A stretch of 64,000 nt of DNA from Myxocyprinus asiaticus (GCF_019703515.2 NC_059359.1:2026001-2090000), one strand, 5' to 3'; shown: positions 46,738 to 58,760, counted from the stretch's first letter. The notes: a model not told the origin generated them from the sequence alone. Program-made: numbers and translations.

Positions 46738-47721
46738 TCAGTAAATATTGTGTGTAAAAAAAAAAAAAAAAAGTCAATTACATTTCAGCGTCTGTGTACA
46801 TCTCAACAGCTAGAATTAAATTTTATTAGCCTACATCACATATAGTGTCCACAAAAAGAATACACTTAAGGCACACTTTACATGTCTGAGCGTCAATGCA
46901 ATAGATAACCAAAAAATAATAATTATTTTAAGGAACGATAGCACGAGCACCCTTTGCAAGCCAAACATTTCACATTTGTTAGGTTTTGAATTGATAAAAC
47001 AAGAGATACAGTGTTGAAAATGAAGATAAAAAGTACAGTATTGTGTCACTTTGTGTTCGTCAAGCGTTGGAACATGTTGATAGTTAATGAGCTACACTTG
47101 TACTGACTTTACAATGACATTCAATGTGATTTAAGTGTCCAAATAATTACATGTCATCGATCACTAATGAACAACACACAAAATCAAAGCAACAAAACTT
47201 AACAGGCTAGTTATATATAAAAAACCATGCATGCAGGCACACATTTTTCTGTATTAAACGGATACATCTTTGACTAAAAAGGCTTAAAGGTGTGCTTAGA
47301 CCAGGAACATTTCAAACATACATCAGAGGTGATATCTATAAAACACTTTTCTCATAACACGTCATATAAATGATATTTTCACAGACATGCAGAACTGATC
47401 GCCTCTCCCGTCAGTTCAGTAAAAGTGACAGCAGCTGTTGAATAATAACTGGAGGCATGAACTATAAATTCACTAGAAATAAAAATATCACATATTAAAA
47501 CATCCTGTTTCAAGTACAACATGAGTGGAGCCACTATCAAAGTCTAAAAAGTGCTAAAAATCACATGCTTCTCTGATATCCAGGCCAATACCTCGCATTC
47601 ATTCTTCACTGATATTTCCAAAGCAGCTTAACCTGGTCACACTCAACTAAAGTCATGAACAGATTCAGTCTGGATAAAATACACAGGAAAAATCGGCCTT
47701 TCCATAGAAACATGTTAAATA
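46738..47721. other. Non-coding DNA, no gene seen
   Basis: Starts with an A-run (46756-46772). No exon or repeat was recognised. Confidence 0.4.
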
Positions 47722-50700
47722 CGGAGCCCCTTTAGAGGAAAGGGAATTTATTTTCTGAAATAGTTTTCCCTTGCAACAGTATTACCTATCCCTTAAAAAA
47801 TTAACCATGGTTTTACTATAGCTGAACTATGGTATTTGTAGTAAATTTATAGTAATCACTAAATTTACCATGGTTTTAAGACAGTAATAATATTTTTATC
47901 ACAGGCAAACCCAACTATGGAAATAAAAATCAATCATTCGGGCCCCACAAAAAACAAGGTTACTTGTTTTACTATAGTAAAATCATGATTAATTTGTGGT
48001 AAAACCATGATTCTTACAAAAGAATGGTTACTACATCCATGGTTATAACAGATTAACTATAGTGAAACCATGGCAAATTTTTGTAAAGACATGTTTTTAA
48101 TTTCTTCTACTGGAAACGTACTTCTAACAAACTAATCATGGTGTTACTATAGTAAAAGTTTAGTAACCATGGTTTTTGGATGAATGATTATACTAGTTCT
48201 GTTTCCCCCCCAGTATTATTACTATGGTTTTACTATGAATATCATGGTAAAATTCAGTTAGTGTAGTAAAAGTGTTCAATTTTTAAAATCACAGTTTAAC
48301 TATGGTATTTATAGTAAAACCATAATAACCACAATATTTACCACGGTAGTAAAACCTTGGTTAATTTTCATGAGGGCATGTTTTTTTTTTTTTACGTTTT
48401 ACTGGAAACGTATTTGTAACAAACTAATCATGGTGCAACTATAGTAAAACTGTAGTACCCATGTGTTTTGACAGAATGATTATACTAGTTTTGTTTTTTC
48501 TGTATTTTTACTATGTTTTACTATGAATATCATGTTTAAAATACAGTTACTATAGTAAAACTGTGGAAAATGTTACTATGGGTTTACTAAAAAAAAACAA
48601 AACAAAAAACAGTTGAATTACGGTATTTGTAGTAAACCATAATAACCACAACATTTATCAAGGTTTTACTACAGTAACCAGAATTCAACTATGGTAACTG
48701 TTGTAAAACTATGGTTAATTTTTATAAGGACGTGTTTTTTAAAAACATTTGACTGGAAACGTATTTGTAACAAACTAATCATGGTGCAACTATAGTAAAA
48801 CTATAGTACCCATGTGTTTTGACAGAATGACTATACTAGTTTTGTTGTTTTCTGTATTTTTACTATGGTTTTACTTTGAATATCATGTTTAAAATACAGT
48901 TACTATAGTAAAACTGTCGAAAATGTTACTATGGGTTTACTAAAAAAATTAAAAAAATAAAAATTAAAAAACAAAAATCACAGGTGAACTACGGTATCTG
49001 TAGTAAAACCATAGTAACCACAACATTTATCACTGTTTTACTACAGTAACCAGAGTTCAACTATGGTAACTGTTGTAAAACTATGGTTCATTTTTATAAG
49101 GACGTGGTTTTTTGGTTGGAAACGTATTTGTAACAAACTAATCATGGTGCAACTATAGTAAAACTGTAGTACCCATGTGTTTTGACAGAATGATTATACT
49201 AGTTTTGTTTTTTCTGTATTTTTACTATGGTTTTACTTTGAATATCATGTTTAAAATACAGTTACTATAGTAAAACTGAAATTTTTACTATGGTTTTACA
49301 AAAAAATAAAAAATAAATAACAGTTGAACAATGGTATTTATAGTAAAACCATAACAACCACAATATTTACCACGGTAGTAAAACCTTGGTTAATTTTTAT
49401 AAGGACATGTTTTTTTAAAACGTTTTACTGGAAACGTAAAACTGTAGTACCCATGTGTTTTGACAGAATGATTATACTAGTTTTGTTTTTTCTGTATTTT
49501 TACTATGGTTTTACTTTAATATCATGTTTAAAATTTGGTTACTATAGTAAAACTGTGAAATTTTTACTATGGTTTTACAAAAAAATAAAAAATAAATAAC
49601 AGTTGAACAATGGTATTTATAGTAAAACCATAACAACCACAATATTTACCATGGTAGTAAAACCTTAGTTAATTTTTATAAGGACATGTTTTTTTTAAAA
49701 CGTTTTACTGGAAACGTAAAACTGTAGTACCCATGTGTTTTGACAGAATGATTATACTAGTTTTGTTTTTTCTGTATTTTTACTATGGTTTTACTCTGAA
49801 TATCATGTTTAAAATACAGTTACTATAGTAAAACTGTGGAAAATGTTACTATGGGTTTACTAAAAAAAAACAAAACAAAAAAACAGTTGAACTACGGTAT
49901 TTGTAGTAAAACCATAATCACCACAACATTTATCAAGGTTTTACTACAGTAACCAGAATTCAACTATGGTAACTGTTGTAAAACTATGGTTCATTTTTAT
50001 AAGGACGTGGTTTTTTGGTTGGAAACGTATTTGTAACAAACTAATCATGGTGCAACTATAGTAAAACTGTAGTACCCATGTGTTTTGGCAGAATGATTAT
50101 ACTAGTTTTGTTTTTTCTGTATTTTTACTATGTTTACTATGAATATCATGTTTAAAATACAGTTACTATAGTAAAACTGTAGTACCCATGTGTTTTGGAC
50201 AAATGACTATACTAGTTTTGTTGTTTTCTGTATTATTACTTTGGTTTTACTATGAATATCATGGTGAAATTCAGTTACTGTAGTAAAATTGTAAAAGTTT
50301 TACTATGGTTTTACTAAAAAAAAAAAAAGAAAAAGAAAATCACAGTTGAACTACGGTGTGCAGTAAAACCATAACAACCACAGCATTTACCATGGTAGTA
50401 AAACCTTGGTTAATTTCCATAAGGAAATTTTTATTTCTTCTTTTTGCTGGAAACATACCTGTAACAAACTAATCATGGCACAAGTATAGTAAAACTGTAG
50501 TAACCATGTAGTAACTAAAACATTTATCACAGTTTTACAACAGTATCCAGAGTTCAACTATGGTTACTGTAGTAAAACCACGGTTAATTTTCATAAGGAC
50601 GAGTTTTGTTTTGTTTTGCTGAAAATGTACTTGCAACAAACTATTCATGGTTTTACTATAGTAAGTATGTAGTAACCATGTTTTTTGGCCAATGATTGTA

Positions 50701-51004
50701 CTAGTTTAGTTTTTGTCTGTGTTGTTACTATGGTTTTACTATAAATATAAATGGTAAAATTCAGTTACTGTAGTAAAACTGTTACATTTTTACTATCGTT
50801 TTACTACGAAAATCAGTTGAACTATGGTTTTTGTAGTAAAATCATAGTAAAAATCTACCACAGTTTTACTAAATTTTTACTATGGTTTAAAAAATTCACA
50901 GTTAACCATGAATAAAGCTATCGTTACAGAACCCAAAATAATTGCGAGGAAACGCAAAACTATTTCACAACATAAATTCCCTCCCTGTCCCTTAAGGGGC
51001 TCCG
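47722..51004. mobile_element. Inverted-repeat DNA element carrying tandem repeats, member 2
   Basis: The left end CGGAGCCCCTTTAGAGGAAA and the complement of the right end, CGGAGCCCCTTAAGGGACAG, are inverted and flanked by TA (47720-47721, 51005-51006). Subterminal words AAATAGTTTT and the complement of GCAAAACTATTTC are shared with member 1 at 16412-18404. The interior is a large array of TTTACTATGG/CTATAGTAAAAC-based repeats, and one copy of member 1's minisatellite motif (ATTGCGAGGAAACGCAAAAC, 50941-50960) remains at the right end. Confidence 0.7.
47800..50930. repeat. Tandem array of ~280-350 bp higher-order units
   Basis: Short words such as ACTATAGTAAAACTG, CCATGGTTTTACTAT and their complements recur throughout. 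Larger units recur too: the word CATGTGTTTTGACAGAATGA appears at about 48460, 48810, 49170, 49450, 49730 and 50080, spaced about 280 or 350 bp. The array contains both orientations of the ACTATGG/CCATAGT word, so it could form many hairpins. It is not coding; short frames inside it are artefacts. Confidence 0.85.
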
Positions 51005-51878
51005 TAGTTTCAAGTCAACATGAAAAGATGTTTGCAACCCGTTTTACTTTGTACGCATAAGGTTTGGTTGATTAGTGTGGTCTAGTTAGATGTCATTATG
51101 GGGGCAAAAAGCATTTTTCTCCTTTGACGACCATTCAAAAGTAGCCGCGTATTCGGACAAAATACAACGTTTTGCAAGTAATGTATAAATCCTAAATGTT
51201 TTACTGTATTTTATAGTATGTTTTACCAGTGGAGGTTTGGAATGGACTGGATCGTGAAAGTGGGTGTTACATACCAGAATGGAGACCAATCAGGATAGAT
51301 TATTCTAGAGAGCAGAGTAATACAATTTGGTAAAATATTACAAAGAAAAGCATTTTATTTTGATTTACAATACCATGCATCATATGGAAGTAAACAAGAG
51401 TTCATTTTCATTTCGTGTTGACTTGAAACAATGTCATCAGGTATTAGAATCCATAGAGAACATTTATAGAAAATGTTTATATCAGTGGCTTAATTTGAAA
51501 TCATTTGCATATAACACACGGTTGAAAAAATCTGTGACGTAAAATTCTGTGAACACAGTACTGTTAGTAGCAAACACGTATGATTTACACATGCTACTAA
51601 AAACACAACTAATATTAAATGTGTTAATCAGTCTGTGCAGTTGTTAACAGTTAAAACGAGCTCATTTTCTGAACACTATTGCCTTTTCAAAGGATCTTTC
51701 AGCCATCACAGAGCAGACGGTATTCCAGACCGCTCCGTTTTGTTTGAAATGTTTGGACCAAACCTGAGACCATCTCATCCTCTTTAGATAGTCATGTGAC
51801 GTTCCCTCCATTGACAGGAGTGATTAAAATGTGCAAAAGTTTTCTCCTCTTTCACCTGTTGAAGTTGCTGTAAATATT
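51005..51878. other. Downstream flank / presumed 3' UTR of the membrane-protein gene
   Basis: Lies 3' of the stop codon at 51879-51881 on the minus strand and probably contains the 3' UTR. No repeat was recognised, and I could not choose a poly(A) signal with confidence. Confidence 0.35.
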
Positions 51879-51970
51879 TTATTTCTCCATGCCGTTGATG
51901 GGTTTGGCGTTTCCAGAGTCCTGCCCTTTCCGTCTAGAAGGGGAAGTTGTGCTGCCTATCTCAAACTCCC
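51879..51970 (-). CDS. Unidentified membrane-protein gene, last coding exon
   Basis: On the minus strand an acceptor (GTCTTCATAG) precedes the exon, which starts in phase after the single G left over by the upstream exon at 58503-58569. It encodes G-EFEIGSTTSPSRRKGQDSG and then NAKPINGMEK followed by TAA. The segment is polar and basic, so it should be the cytosolic or lumenal C-terminal tail rather than membrane sequence. Length and phase fit exactly (2 bases plus 30 codons). The long intron upstream (51971-58502) is full of repeats. I do not recognise the protein family. Confidence 0.7.
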
Positions 51971-52066
51971 CTATGAAGACAGCACAGAAACTCTATTACA
52001 AATCAATGTGAAATGTTGCCGCTATGATGTTTGATTTCATGCAGAAAGTTTAGTTTATCCAATATT

Positions 52067-52295
52067 TTCAAAATAGCATACTGCTATACTAATCAGACAG
52101 TTTCTTCAGTATGCACTGTATACTGTATGTAGTACGTAAATATTCTGAATGCATTGAACACCCGGATGATGTTAAAAATAGCATACCTGCCATGGTGTTC
52201 ATACAATTTCTGCAGTTTATACTTCAGTATGTATACGCATAATGTGTGACGTTTTTTGTATGCACAGCATACTGGATGACGTTCAAAATAACATA
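52067..52295. repeat. GCATAGTATGCA-type tandem repeat, left part
   Basis: Imperfect units of roughly 100 bp built from words like CATACTG, AGTATGTATAC, ATTCTG and ATGACGTT(C)AAAATA. The same array continues at 53916-54039 and 57693-58265. The Tc1 element at 52296 and the hAT element at 54040 have been inserted into it. Confidence 0.7.
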
Positions 52296-53913
52296 CAGTG
52301 CATTCAGAAAGTATTCAGACCCCTTCATTTTTTTCACATTTGGTTATGTTGCAGCCTTATGCTAAAATGCTTTAAAAAATACATTTTCACCTCAATCTAC
52401 ACTCCATACCTCATAATGACAAAGCTAAAAAAAAAAAAAAAAAAAAAAAAAAATTGTTGATAACTTTGCAAATTTATTAAAAAGAAAAAACTGAAATATC
52501 ATATTGACATCAGTATTCAGTCCCTTTGCTATGACACTTGAAATTTATCTCAGGTGCATCCCATTTCTCTGGATCATCTTTGAGATGTTTCTACACTTTG
52601 ATTGGAGTCCACCGCCAGCAAATTCAATTGATTGGACATGATTTAGAAAAGGCACACACCTGTCTATATAAGGTTTTATAGCTGAAAATGCATATCAGAG
52701 CAAAAACCAAGCCATGAGGTCAAAGGAACTGCCTGCAGAGCTCAGAGACGGGATTGTGTCGAGGCACAAATCTGGGGAAGGCTACAAAAATTTCAGCTGC
52801 ATTGAAGGTTCCCAAGAGCACAGTGGCCTCCATAATTCTTAAATGGAAGAAGTTTGGAACAATCAGGACTCTTCCTAGAGCTGGCTGCCCGGCCAAACTG
52901 AGCAATCGGGGATAAGGGCCTTGGTAAGAGAGGTGACCAAGAACCCAATGGTTACTCTGGTTGAGCTCCAGAGATCATGTGTGGAGATGGGAGATACTTG
53001 CAGATGGACAACCATCACTGCAACACTCCACCGATCTGGGCTTTATGGCAGAGTGGCCAGACAGAAGCCTCTCCTCAGTGCAAGACACATAAAAAAGCAC
53101 CTAAAAGACTCTCAGACGGTGAGAAACAAGATTCTCTGTTCTGATGAAACGAAGATTGAACTGTTTGGCCTCAATTCCAAGCGTCATGTCTGGAGGAAAC
53201 CAGGCACCGCTCATCACCTGCTCAATACCATCCCAACGGTGAAGCATGGTGGTGGCAGCATCATGCTGTGGGGGTGTTTTTCAGCAGCAGGGACTGGGGG
53301 ACTGGTCAGGGTTGAAGGAAAGCTGAATGCAGCAAAATACAGAGATATCCTTAATGAAAACCTGATCCAGAGCGCTCAGGACCTCAGACAGGACCGAAGG
53401 TTCACCTTCCAACAGGTCAATGACCCTAAGCACACAGCCAAGACAATGCAAGAGTGGCTTAGTGACAACTCTGTGAATGTCCCTGAGTGGCCCAGCCAGA
53501 GCCCGGATTGAACCCAATCGAACATCTCTGGAGAGACCTGAAAATGGATGACGGTCCTCATCCAACCTGACAGAGCTTGAGAGGATCTGTAGAGAAGAAT
53601 GGCAGAAAATCCTCAAATCCAGGTGTGCAAAGCTTGTCGCATCATACCCAAAAAGACTTGAGGCTGTAATCACTGCCAAAGGTGCTTCAACTAAGTACTG
53701 AGTTAAGAGTCTGAATACTGATGTCAATGTGATATTTCAGTTTTTTCTTTTTAATAAATTTGCAAAGTTATCAAAAGTCTGGTTTTTGCTTTGTCATTAT
53801 GGGGTATGGAGTGTAGATTGGTGTGGGAAAAAAAAAAATCATTTTAAGCATTTTAGCATAAGGCTGCAACATAACAAAATGTGAAAAAAATCTGAATACT
53901 TTCTGAATGCACT
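52296..53913 (+). mobile_element. Tc1-type transposon, decayed
   Basis: The left end CAGTGCATTCAGAAAGTATT follows TA (52294-52295). The right end is its inverse with mutations (AATACTTTCTGAATGCACT, then TTTA). Terminal repeats are about 220 bp (52296-52520 and 53707-53913); the left arm carries an A-run of about 26 (52428-52453). Older than the element at 38538, judging from the lesions. Confidence 0.9.
52714..53701 (+). pseudogene. Tc1 transposase, multiple frameshifts
   Basis: Starts MRSKELPAELRDGIVSRHKS, the typical N-terminus of this fish Tc1 group, and loses frame near 52800. The middle and C-terminal part is open from 52921 and contains [12 protein letters not shown] (first Asp), [18 protein letters not shown] and [10 protein letters not shown] (second Asp). 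It stops at SQSPD because of a one-base deletion just before the LNPIEHLW block that holds the third acidic residue; that block is present in another frame. The end GASTKY is intact. All catalytic blocks are visible, but in at least three frames. Confidence 0.85.
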
Positions 53914-53915
53914 TT

Positions 53916-54039
53916 ACTATACACATACTGCCTTTGCAGCATATAGTATGTATACTGTGCAGCATACATTTGCAGCATACGTACTGTGCATAGTATGCAA
54001 ACGTTCTGTAAAATAAACAAAATAACATACTATACACAT
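53916..54039. repeat. GCATAGTATGCA-type tandem repeat, middle part
   Basis: Continues the array from before the Tc1 insertion (GCATATAGTATGTATACTGT) up to the hAT element border at 54040. Confidence 0.7.
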
Positions 54040-56179
54040 TAGGGCTGAAACGATTAGTCAACATTATCGTCAATGTCCGAGGAGAGGAAGAATTACACAG
54101 ATCACAGTCCAGCTGCACTCTAAACTTTCACAGCTTCAGGTGATGTAGATCGCAAAGTATGAGGGAATTATACAAAAATACAAAATAAGTAAATACAGAA
54201 GCACTCTCGTTGTGGAATAAGTGGAGCTGGAGCAAAACTTGCATGTCGAGCGTCTTTAAAGGAAACACCCCGGCGTTATATCTTTAATACAGTTATATTT
54301 AATGCATTATAGCTTTATTAAAGATCAAATAATACGGTAGCAGATCACGTAAATACAGGGTTTGTACAGATGCTTCAAAGTTAATTTCAAGGACTTTTCA
54401 AGCACATTTTATTTTGTTTTTAAGGACTAATCTCGAGATGTCACTGAAACATTCTTTATTTGTTAATTTTACATACAAATATTTTATTCATTAAGTTAAT
54501 TTATCACTTATTACAAGTACAACATATCTCAATGTGCATCTTTAACTACACTTTCTCACAGTAACAGTTCTTGGTTCATGCATGATGAAACTGATGTTCA
54601 ATTGTAGTGTGCTCCCTTAAAACGCACTTCGCTTTCCAACAAAAGTGAATAACTGTGTCCGTAACCAGCAGTCCATATGACTCGTGCTGTGTTTCATGTT
54701 TTCTAAAGTCACACAGATTTATGTGAGGAACTGACCCAAACTGCAAATGGGTCATTCTCAAAAAATGTTGACTTTCCAACTTACAAAATACTGGCATTTT
54801 TTCGTTCAGTTCAGTTTTTGCCCATTAACGCTGAGGGTAAACATTTTACAACATGTTGACATTATTCTTATTCATAAAGGACAACTTGGCTGTTGTTCTT
54901 TCTTTTATTATTTAATTTTGTTTCATGAACGAAGCAAGGTAACACTAATGAGGGTTAAATGGATTACAACACCAAATTTGTGTGTGAAAATTAGTTAAAA
55001 TGTGAATTAATAACTTAACATGCTGGGGAAAATCACTATATGCATATTTAAGCAGCCTCTGAACTTTGACCTTTATTTTCCACAACTTTTTGTATTTAAA
55101 AAAAAAAAAGTTAAAACATAAAAAGATTTTTTAAATTTTTTTTTATCATTGATAACACCAATGCCATGAAATCAAGGGACAAACATTCTTTTTAAATGAT
55201 TAAAATTATTATTACTAATTTTGTTTAGCTTTTTTACACACTTGTTCGGCCTTGCACTAATGCTTGTATTAAAAATAAGTGTTTATTATTTATATAAACA
55301 CATAAATAACTTTACATGTCACAGAAGTGTACCAAATGACAAGGATTTTTTTACCAGGCAAGTGACAATATCAAATAAAATTGCCTTTTTTTCTTTTTTT
55401 TTTTTGGCTATTTGAAAGTTTTTTCGTGACTAAAATGTGTCTGGACAAATATTTTGATATTGACCCAAATGTTGTCAGAAATAACCGATTATGTGAGACA
55501 CAAAGCTTTCCTTACACAAGGAGGCGCTATACGGCTCACAAAACTGAATCCTCCATTAATCTGCATTCAAATCTCGTCCCTCGAGCGCACACGCTTAATG
55601 CAGCTAGATTATAACGTGATTGCTCGTGACTTATTGAATCATAATATGTGTCTGTGCATTTCTTACCAAGAAGAAAATTGGCAATACACATCTTTATTAA
55701 TAAGAGAGTTTCGCCCCATTATACACGGCAACAAAAAAAAAAACATTTTTGATTTGTTTTTGTTTTGGCTTTTTTTCCAATATAAATATCTAAAACTCCT
55801 TTAAAACAACATACATTTACTTTAGCAGCTATACTGCAGAAGAAAATATTTTATCTGAGAATGTTGAATATAATATTAAAAATACAAATACTTTAAAATA
55901 TCTTTAAATCCTTTTTAAAAAAGATGCATTCACCTGAGAAGCGGCATATAAGATATTTAGACTTTTAGAGAATAGATCTTGAATATAAGTATATTTTGTC
56001 TTTACTGCACTTGCAGATGTATAACCAAGTGAAAAAATACACTTATATATAAAACACTTATATTTAAGATTAGGGGTGTGACGAGATTTCACGATATTAA
56101 AACGTGACGATAATTCTCGTTGAGGTGAAAAGCTGTCTCACGATATCAGCATGTCGGAGTGTGAGGGTGAAATCAGAAT

Positions 56180-56520
56180 TGAAGATGCCCCCGCCACTTT
56201 TAAATCGTTTGTGTGGCAGCATTTTAGGTACCCGGTGGAAACAATAAACGGCGACAGAGTGACAGACAAGATGTGAACAAAGGCTGTGTCTCGTTTGGAA
56301 GGCTGCATCCTCCGGAGGTCGCATTTATCAGCCGCATATGTCAACGAGGCTGTTTCATTAAATTTTTTTCGAAGATGTATGCGGCCGACAAATGTGACCT
56401 CCGGAGGACGCAGCCTTCCAAACGAGACACAGCTAATATGTAAGCACTGTAAGACAATAGTGCCGTACACCGCGGCTAACACAAGCACTATGCAAAGACA
56501 CCTACAGCACCACTGCAGCT
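56180..56520 (+). pseudogene. hAT BED zinc-finger coding remnant, split by a MITE
   Basis: A first part, TFKSFVWQHFRYPVETINGD (56188-56247), has the W..HF aromatic start of a BED finger. The second part, LICKHCKTIVPYTAANTSTM followed by QRHLQHHC (from about 56433), carries the C-x2-C and H-x3/4-H ligands. Between them lies a 152-bp palindromic insertion that interrupts the finger and brings a stop codon just before it (TGA at 56274-56276). The catalytic hAT domain is absent. Confidence 0.75.
56282..56433. mobile_element. Fold-back MITE inside the BED exon
   Basis: The arm GGCTGTGTCTCGTTTGGAAG with CTGCATCCTCCGGAGGTC is mirrored by GACCTCCGGAGGACGCAG and CTTCCAAACGAGACACAGC. The arms are about 60 bp each, with a short loop (AAATTTTTTTCG). 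It has no coding content. Confidence 0.85.
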
Positions 56521-56768
56521 CTCAACTAAAATCAACCAGGTCTGAAGAGACTCATGTGAAATCATACAGGAGAGAAGACAGTCAGATGAGTTTTACAGTG
56601 CTCGCATGTTGTTCTGTCTTTTACTGCATATGATAATTCATACTCAGAAAGTAGAACTGAAGTGACATTCATTACAAGATGATTAGTTCAAACATTTCAA
56701 AATGCACCTGCACTGTTTTGCATTTTGTGGCTTTCAGTCGAATAAAAGACTATTTTTCCAGTCATATA

Positions 56769-57244
56769 CACTACCGGTCAAAAGTTTTGAAACACTTGAC
56801 TGAAATGTTTCTCATGATCTTAAAAATCTTTTGATCTGAAGGCGTATGCTTAAATGTTTGAAATGACTTTTATAGACAAAAATATAATTGTGCCACCATA
56901 TTCATTTATTTCATTATAAAACTAAAAGTTTTTGAAATGGATGACTTGGACCAAATAATAAAGAAAAGCAGCCAATAAGTGCCCAACATAGATGGGAACT
57001 CCTTCAATACTGTTTAAGAAGCAAAAAGGGTGATACCTCAAGAAGATGGTTTAGAAAATGTCAAGAGTACATGTCTGAAAATTCTAGACAAAGGGTGACT
57101 ACTTTGAAGATGCTAAAATGTAACAGTTTTATAATTCCCATAGTTCCATTTATGTTATTCCATAGTTTTGATGACTTTACTATTATTCTAAAATGTGAAG
57201 AAAATAATAAAGAATGAGTGTTTCAAAACTTTTGACCGGTAGTG
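56769..57244. mobile_element. TA-flanked MITE, Tc1/mariner-like ends
   Basis: 476 bp with inverted ends CACTACCGGTCAAAAGTTTT and its exact inverse (AAAACTTTTGACCGGTAGTG). TA flanks it at 56767-56768 and 57245-57246. It has no transposase. This terminus type is widespread in fish and typical of mariner-like MITEs. Confidence 0.9.
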
Positions 57245-57692
57245 TATATAGTGTTAAAATATCGTCTCGTTCTCGTGAGCTAAGTGTATCGTCACACCCC
57301 TATTTAAGACGCATTCTCTTAAAGCAAGTCTAAATATCTCATATATTGCTTCTCAAGTAAATGCATCTTGTTTTAAGGATTTTTAGACCATTTTAAATGG
57401 AAAACAAGACAAAAACACTTGATAACAAGAGAATGTTTTGCAGTGAATTTCTTTACTGAATTAAACTTAAAAAGTATTTCCCTTTAATTCAGTGAATGTC
57501 ACTTAGAGGTATTTTTAAAAGATGATTTTGTCCTCTTTATTGTTAGTAAGCACGTTTAATACAACCTTTTAAGTTGGGCACAAGCTGAATAATCAGTTAA
57601 GAGCTTATGATTATTCATTGCAATAATCGCCCGAATAGTCGAATAATCGTTCGATTAATCGAGTATCAAAATAATCATTAGTTGTAGCCCTA

Positions 57693-58265
57693 ATACACAT
57701 ACTAACTTTGCAGCATATAGTATGTATACTGTGCATCATATGAAATATAATTATGCATTCAAGGAATACCTAGATGTTTAAAACAGCATACTACCATACT
57801 ACTAATACCAGCTGTGCATTTTGCAGCATGCATATTGTGCAAAGTATGCAAACATTCTGTATGCATAGAACCAGATAATGTTCAAAATAGCATACCACCA
57901 CACTATGCATACTATTTCTACAGTACGTAATGTATTTGTGGGCACAGAACCCGATGACGTTAAAAAGATAGCATACTACCATATTACACATACCATTGCA
58001 GTTTATACTGGATGATGCCCAAAACAGTATATAACTCATACTATCTTTGAAGCATATGTATTTTGTGCATAATTGCAATTACACTGTATGGAAAGAATAC
58101 TTGGATTTCAAAATAGCCTACTACTTTACTACCCATACTAGTTCTGCAGCACGTATACTGTGCGTAGTATGCAAATGTTCTGCAAGCATAGACCCAGATG
58201 TTCAGAAATACAGTAGCATGTCTACTGTGCATAGTATATAAGTTGTGTGAATGCAAACTACCTGG
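57693..58265. repeat. GCATAGTATGCA-type tandem repeat, right part
   Basis: Five or six degenerate units of about 80-115 bp, each with a CATACTA block, a TTTGCAGCATA or TTCTGCAGCA block, a GTATACTGTGCA block and a CCAGATGATGTTCAAAATAG block. It starts directly at the hAT target duplication. Confidence 0.75.
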
Positions 58266-58502
58266 ATGACCTACTCAACTGTAAAAATATGCACCGTAAA
58301 CACACTAAATACTGCAGTAACCAGAGTCAATATCTCAGCTTGCCCACTTGTTAATCATGTGTGTTCTGCTAGTTCACCACAAGAGGTCATAACACTATAG
58401 GTTATCCTCCAGGAGTAAACACTCATCAGTAACCATCCGATTACTGAATTAGTAATAATCAATATTCTGTTCTGTTGAAGAGTTTGAATGATTATTCTTT
58501 AC

Positions 58503-58569
58503 CTTTGCATTCAGACACGCTGTCAGCTGCCATCTCAGAGTAAACACTGTCTTCACTCTCCGAGAAGGT
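58503..58569 (-). CDS. Unidentified membrane-protein gene, penultimate coding exon
   Basis: Minus-strand acceptor TTTCCACAG, donor GCAAAG|GTAAAG. Encodes TFSESEDSVYSEMAADSVSE followed by CK and one base (67 bp, phase 0 in, phase 1 out). Strongly acidic and serine-rich, so it is a cytosolic-type tail with candidate phosphosites. It joins in frame to the exon at 58692-58760 upstream and to the last exon at 51879-51970 downstream. Confidence 0.75.
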
Positions 58570-58691
58570 CTGTGGAAATCCAAACAACATTTTTATTGTG
58601 TTCCACAGTAAAAAAAAACAACAACAACATAGAGGTTTGGAAAGACATGAGGGTGGATAAATAATGAATGAACTGTTCCTTTAAAACTCAC

Positions 58692-58760
58692 CTTCTCTCT
58701 GGGTCCATAGTTCTCGGCATACCAGACCATCCCATAGAGACAGAGGAATGTGATGAAAGC
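58692..58760 (-). CDS. Unidentified membrane-protein gene, transmembrane exon
   Basis: Minus-strand acceptor after a pyrimidine tract (GTCTCTCTCGTCTCTGAAG), donor GAGAAG|GTGAGT. Encodes 23 residues, [20 protein letters not shown] and REK, phase 0 on both sides. The first 14 residues are hydrophobic and continue the hydrophobic end of the previous exon ([11 protein letters not shown]), giving one transmembrane helix of about 25-28 residues. Intron 58570-58691 is only 122 bp. Confidence 0.8.

Larger units (their letters stand above)
56071..57302 (+). mobile_element. Second hAT-type element, nested
   Basis: Ends TAGGGGTGTGACGA and TCGTCACACCCCTA are exactly inverted over 14 bp. Flanks TTTAAGAT (56063-56070) and TTTAAGAC (57303-57310) form an 8-bp target duplication with one difference. 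The interior has a BED zinc-finger remnant near the left end and two further insertions. Confidence 0.85.
54040..57692. mobile_element. hAT-type element with perfect 8-bp target duplication
   Basis: The left end TAGGGCTGAAACGATTAGTC and the complement of the right end, TAGGGCTACAACTAATGATT, are hAT-like termini. ATACACAT is duplicated exactly at 54032-54039 and 57693-57700. The tandem-repeat array reads straight through when the element is removed. No transposase frame is left. The element contains a second hAT at 56071-57302. Confidence 0.85.

Noticed and set aside
49324..49599. 91-codon hydrophobic frame
   Set aside because: Sits within the TTTACTATGG tandem array, which is AT-rich and gives hydrophobic translations by composition.
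55221..55804. Hydrophobic frames of 64-116 codons inside the first hAT element
   Set aside because: AT-rich transposon interior without hAT catalytic motifs; composition explains the hydrophobicity.
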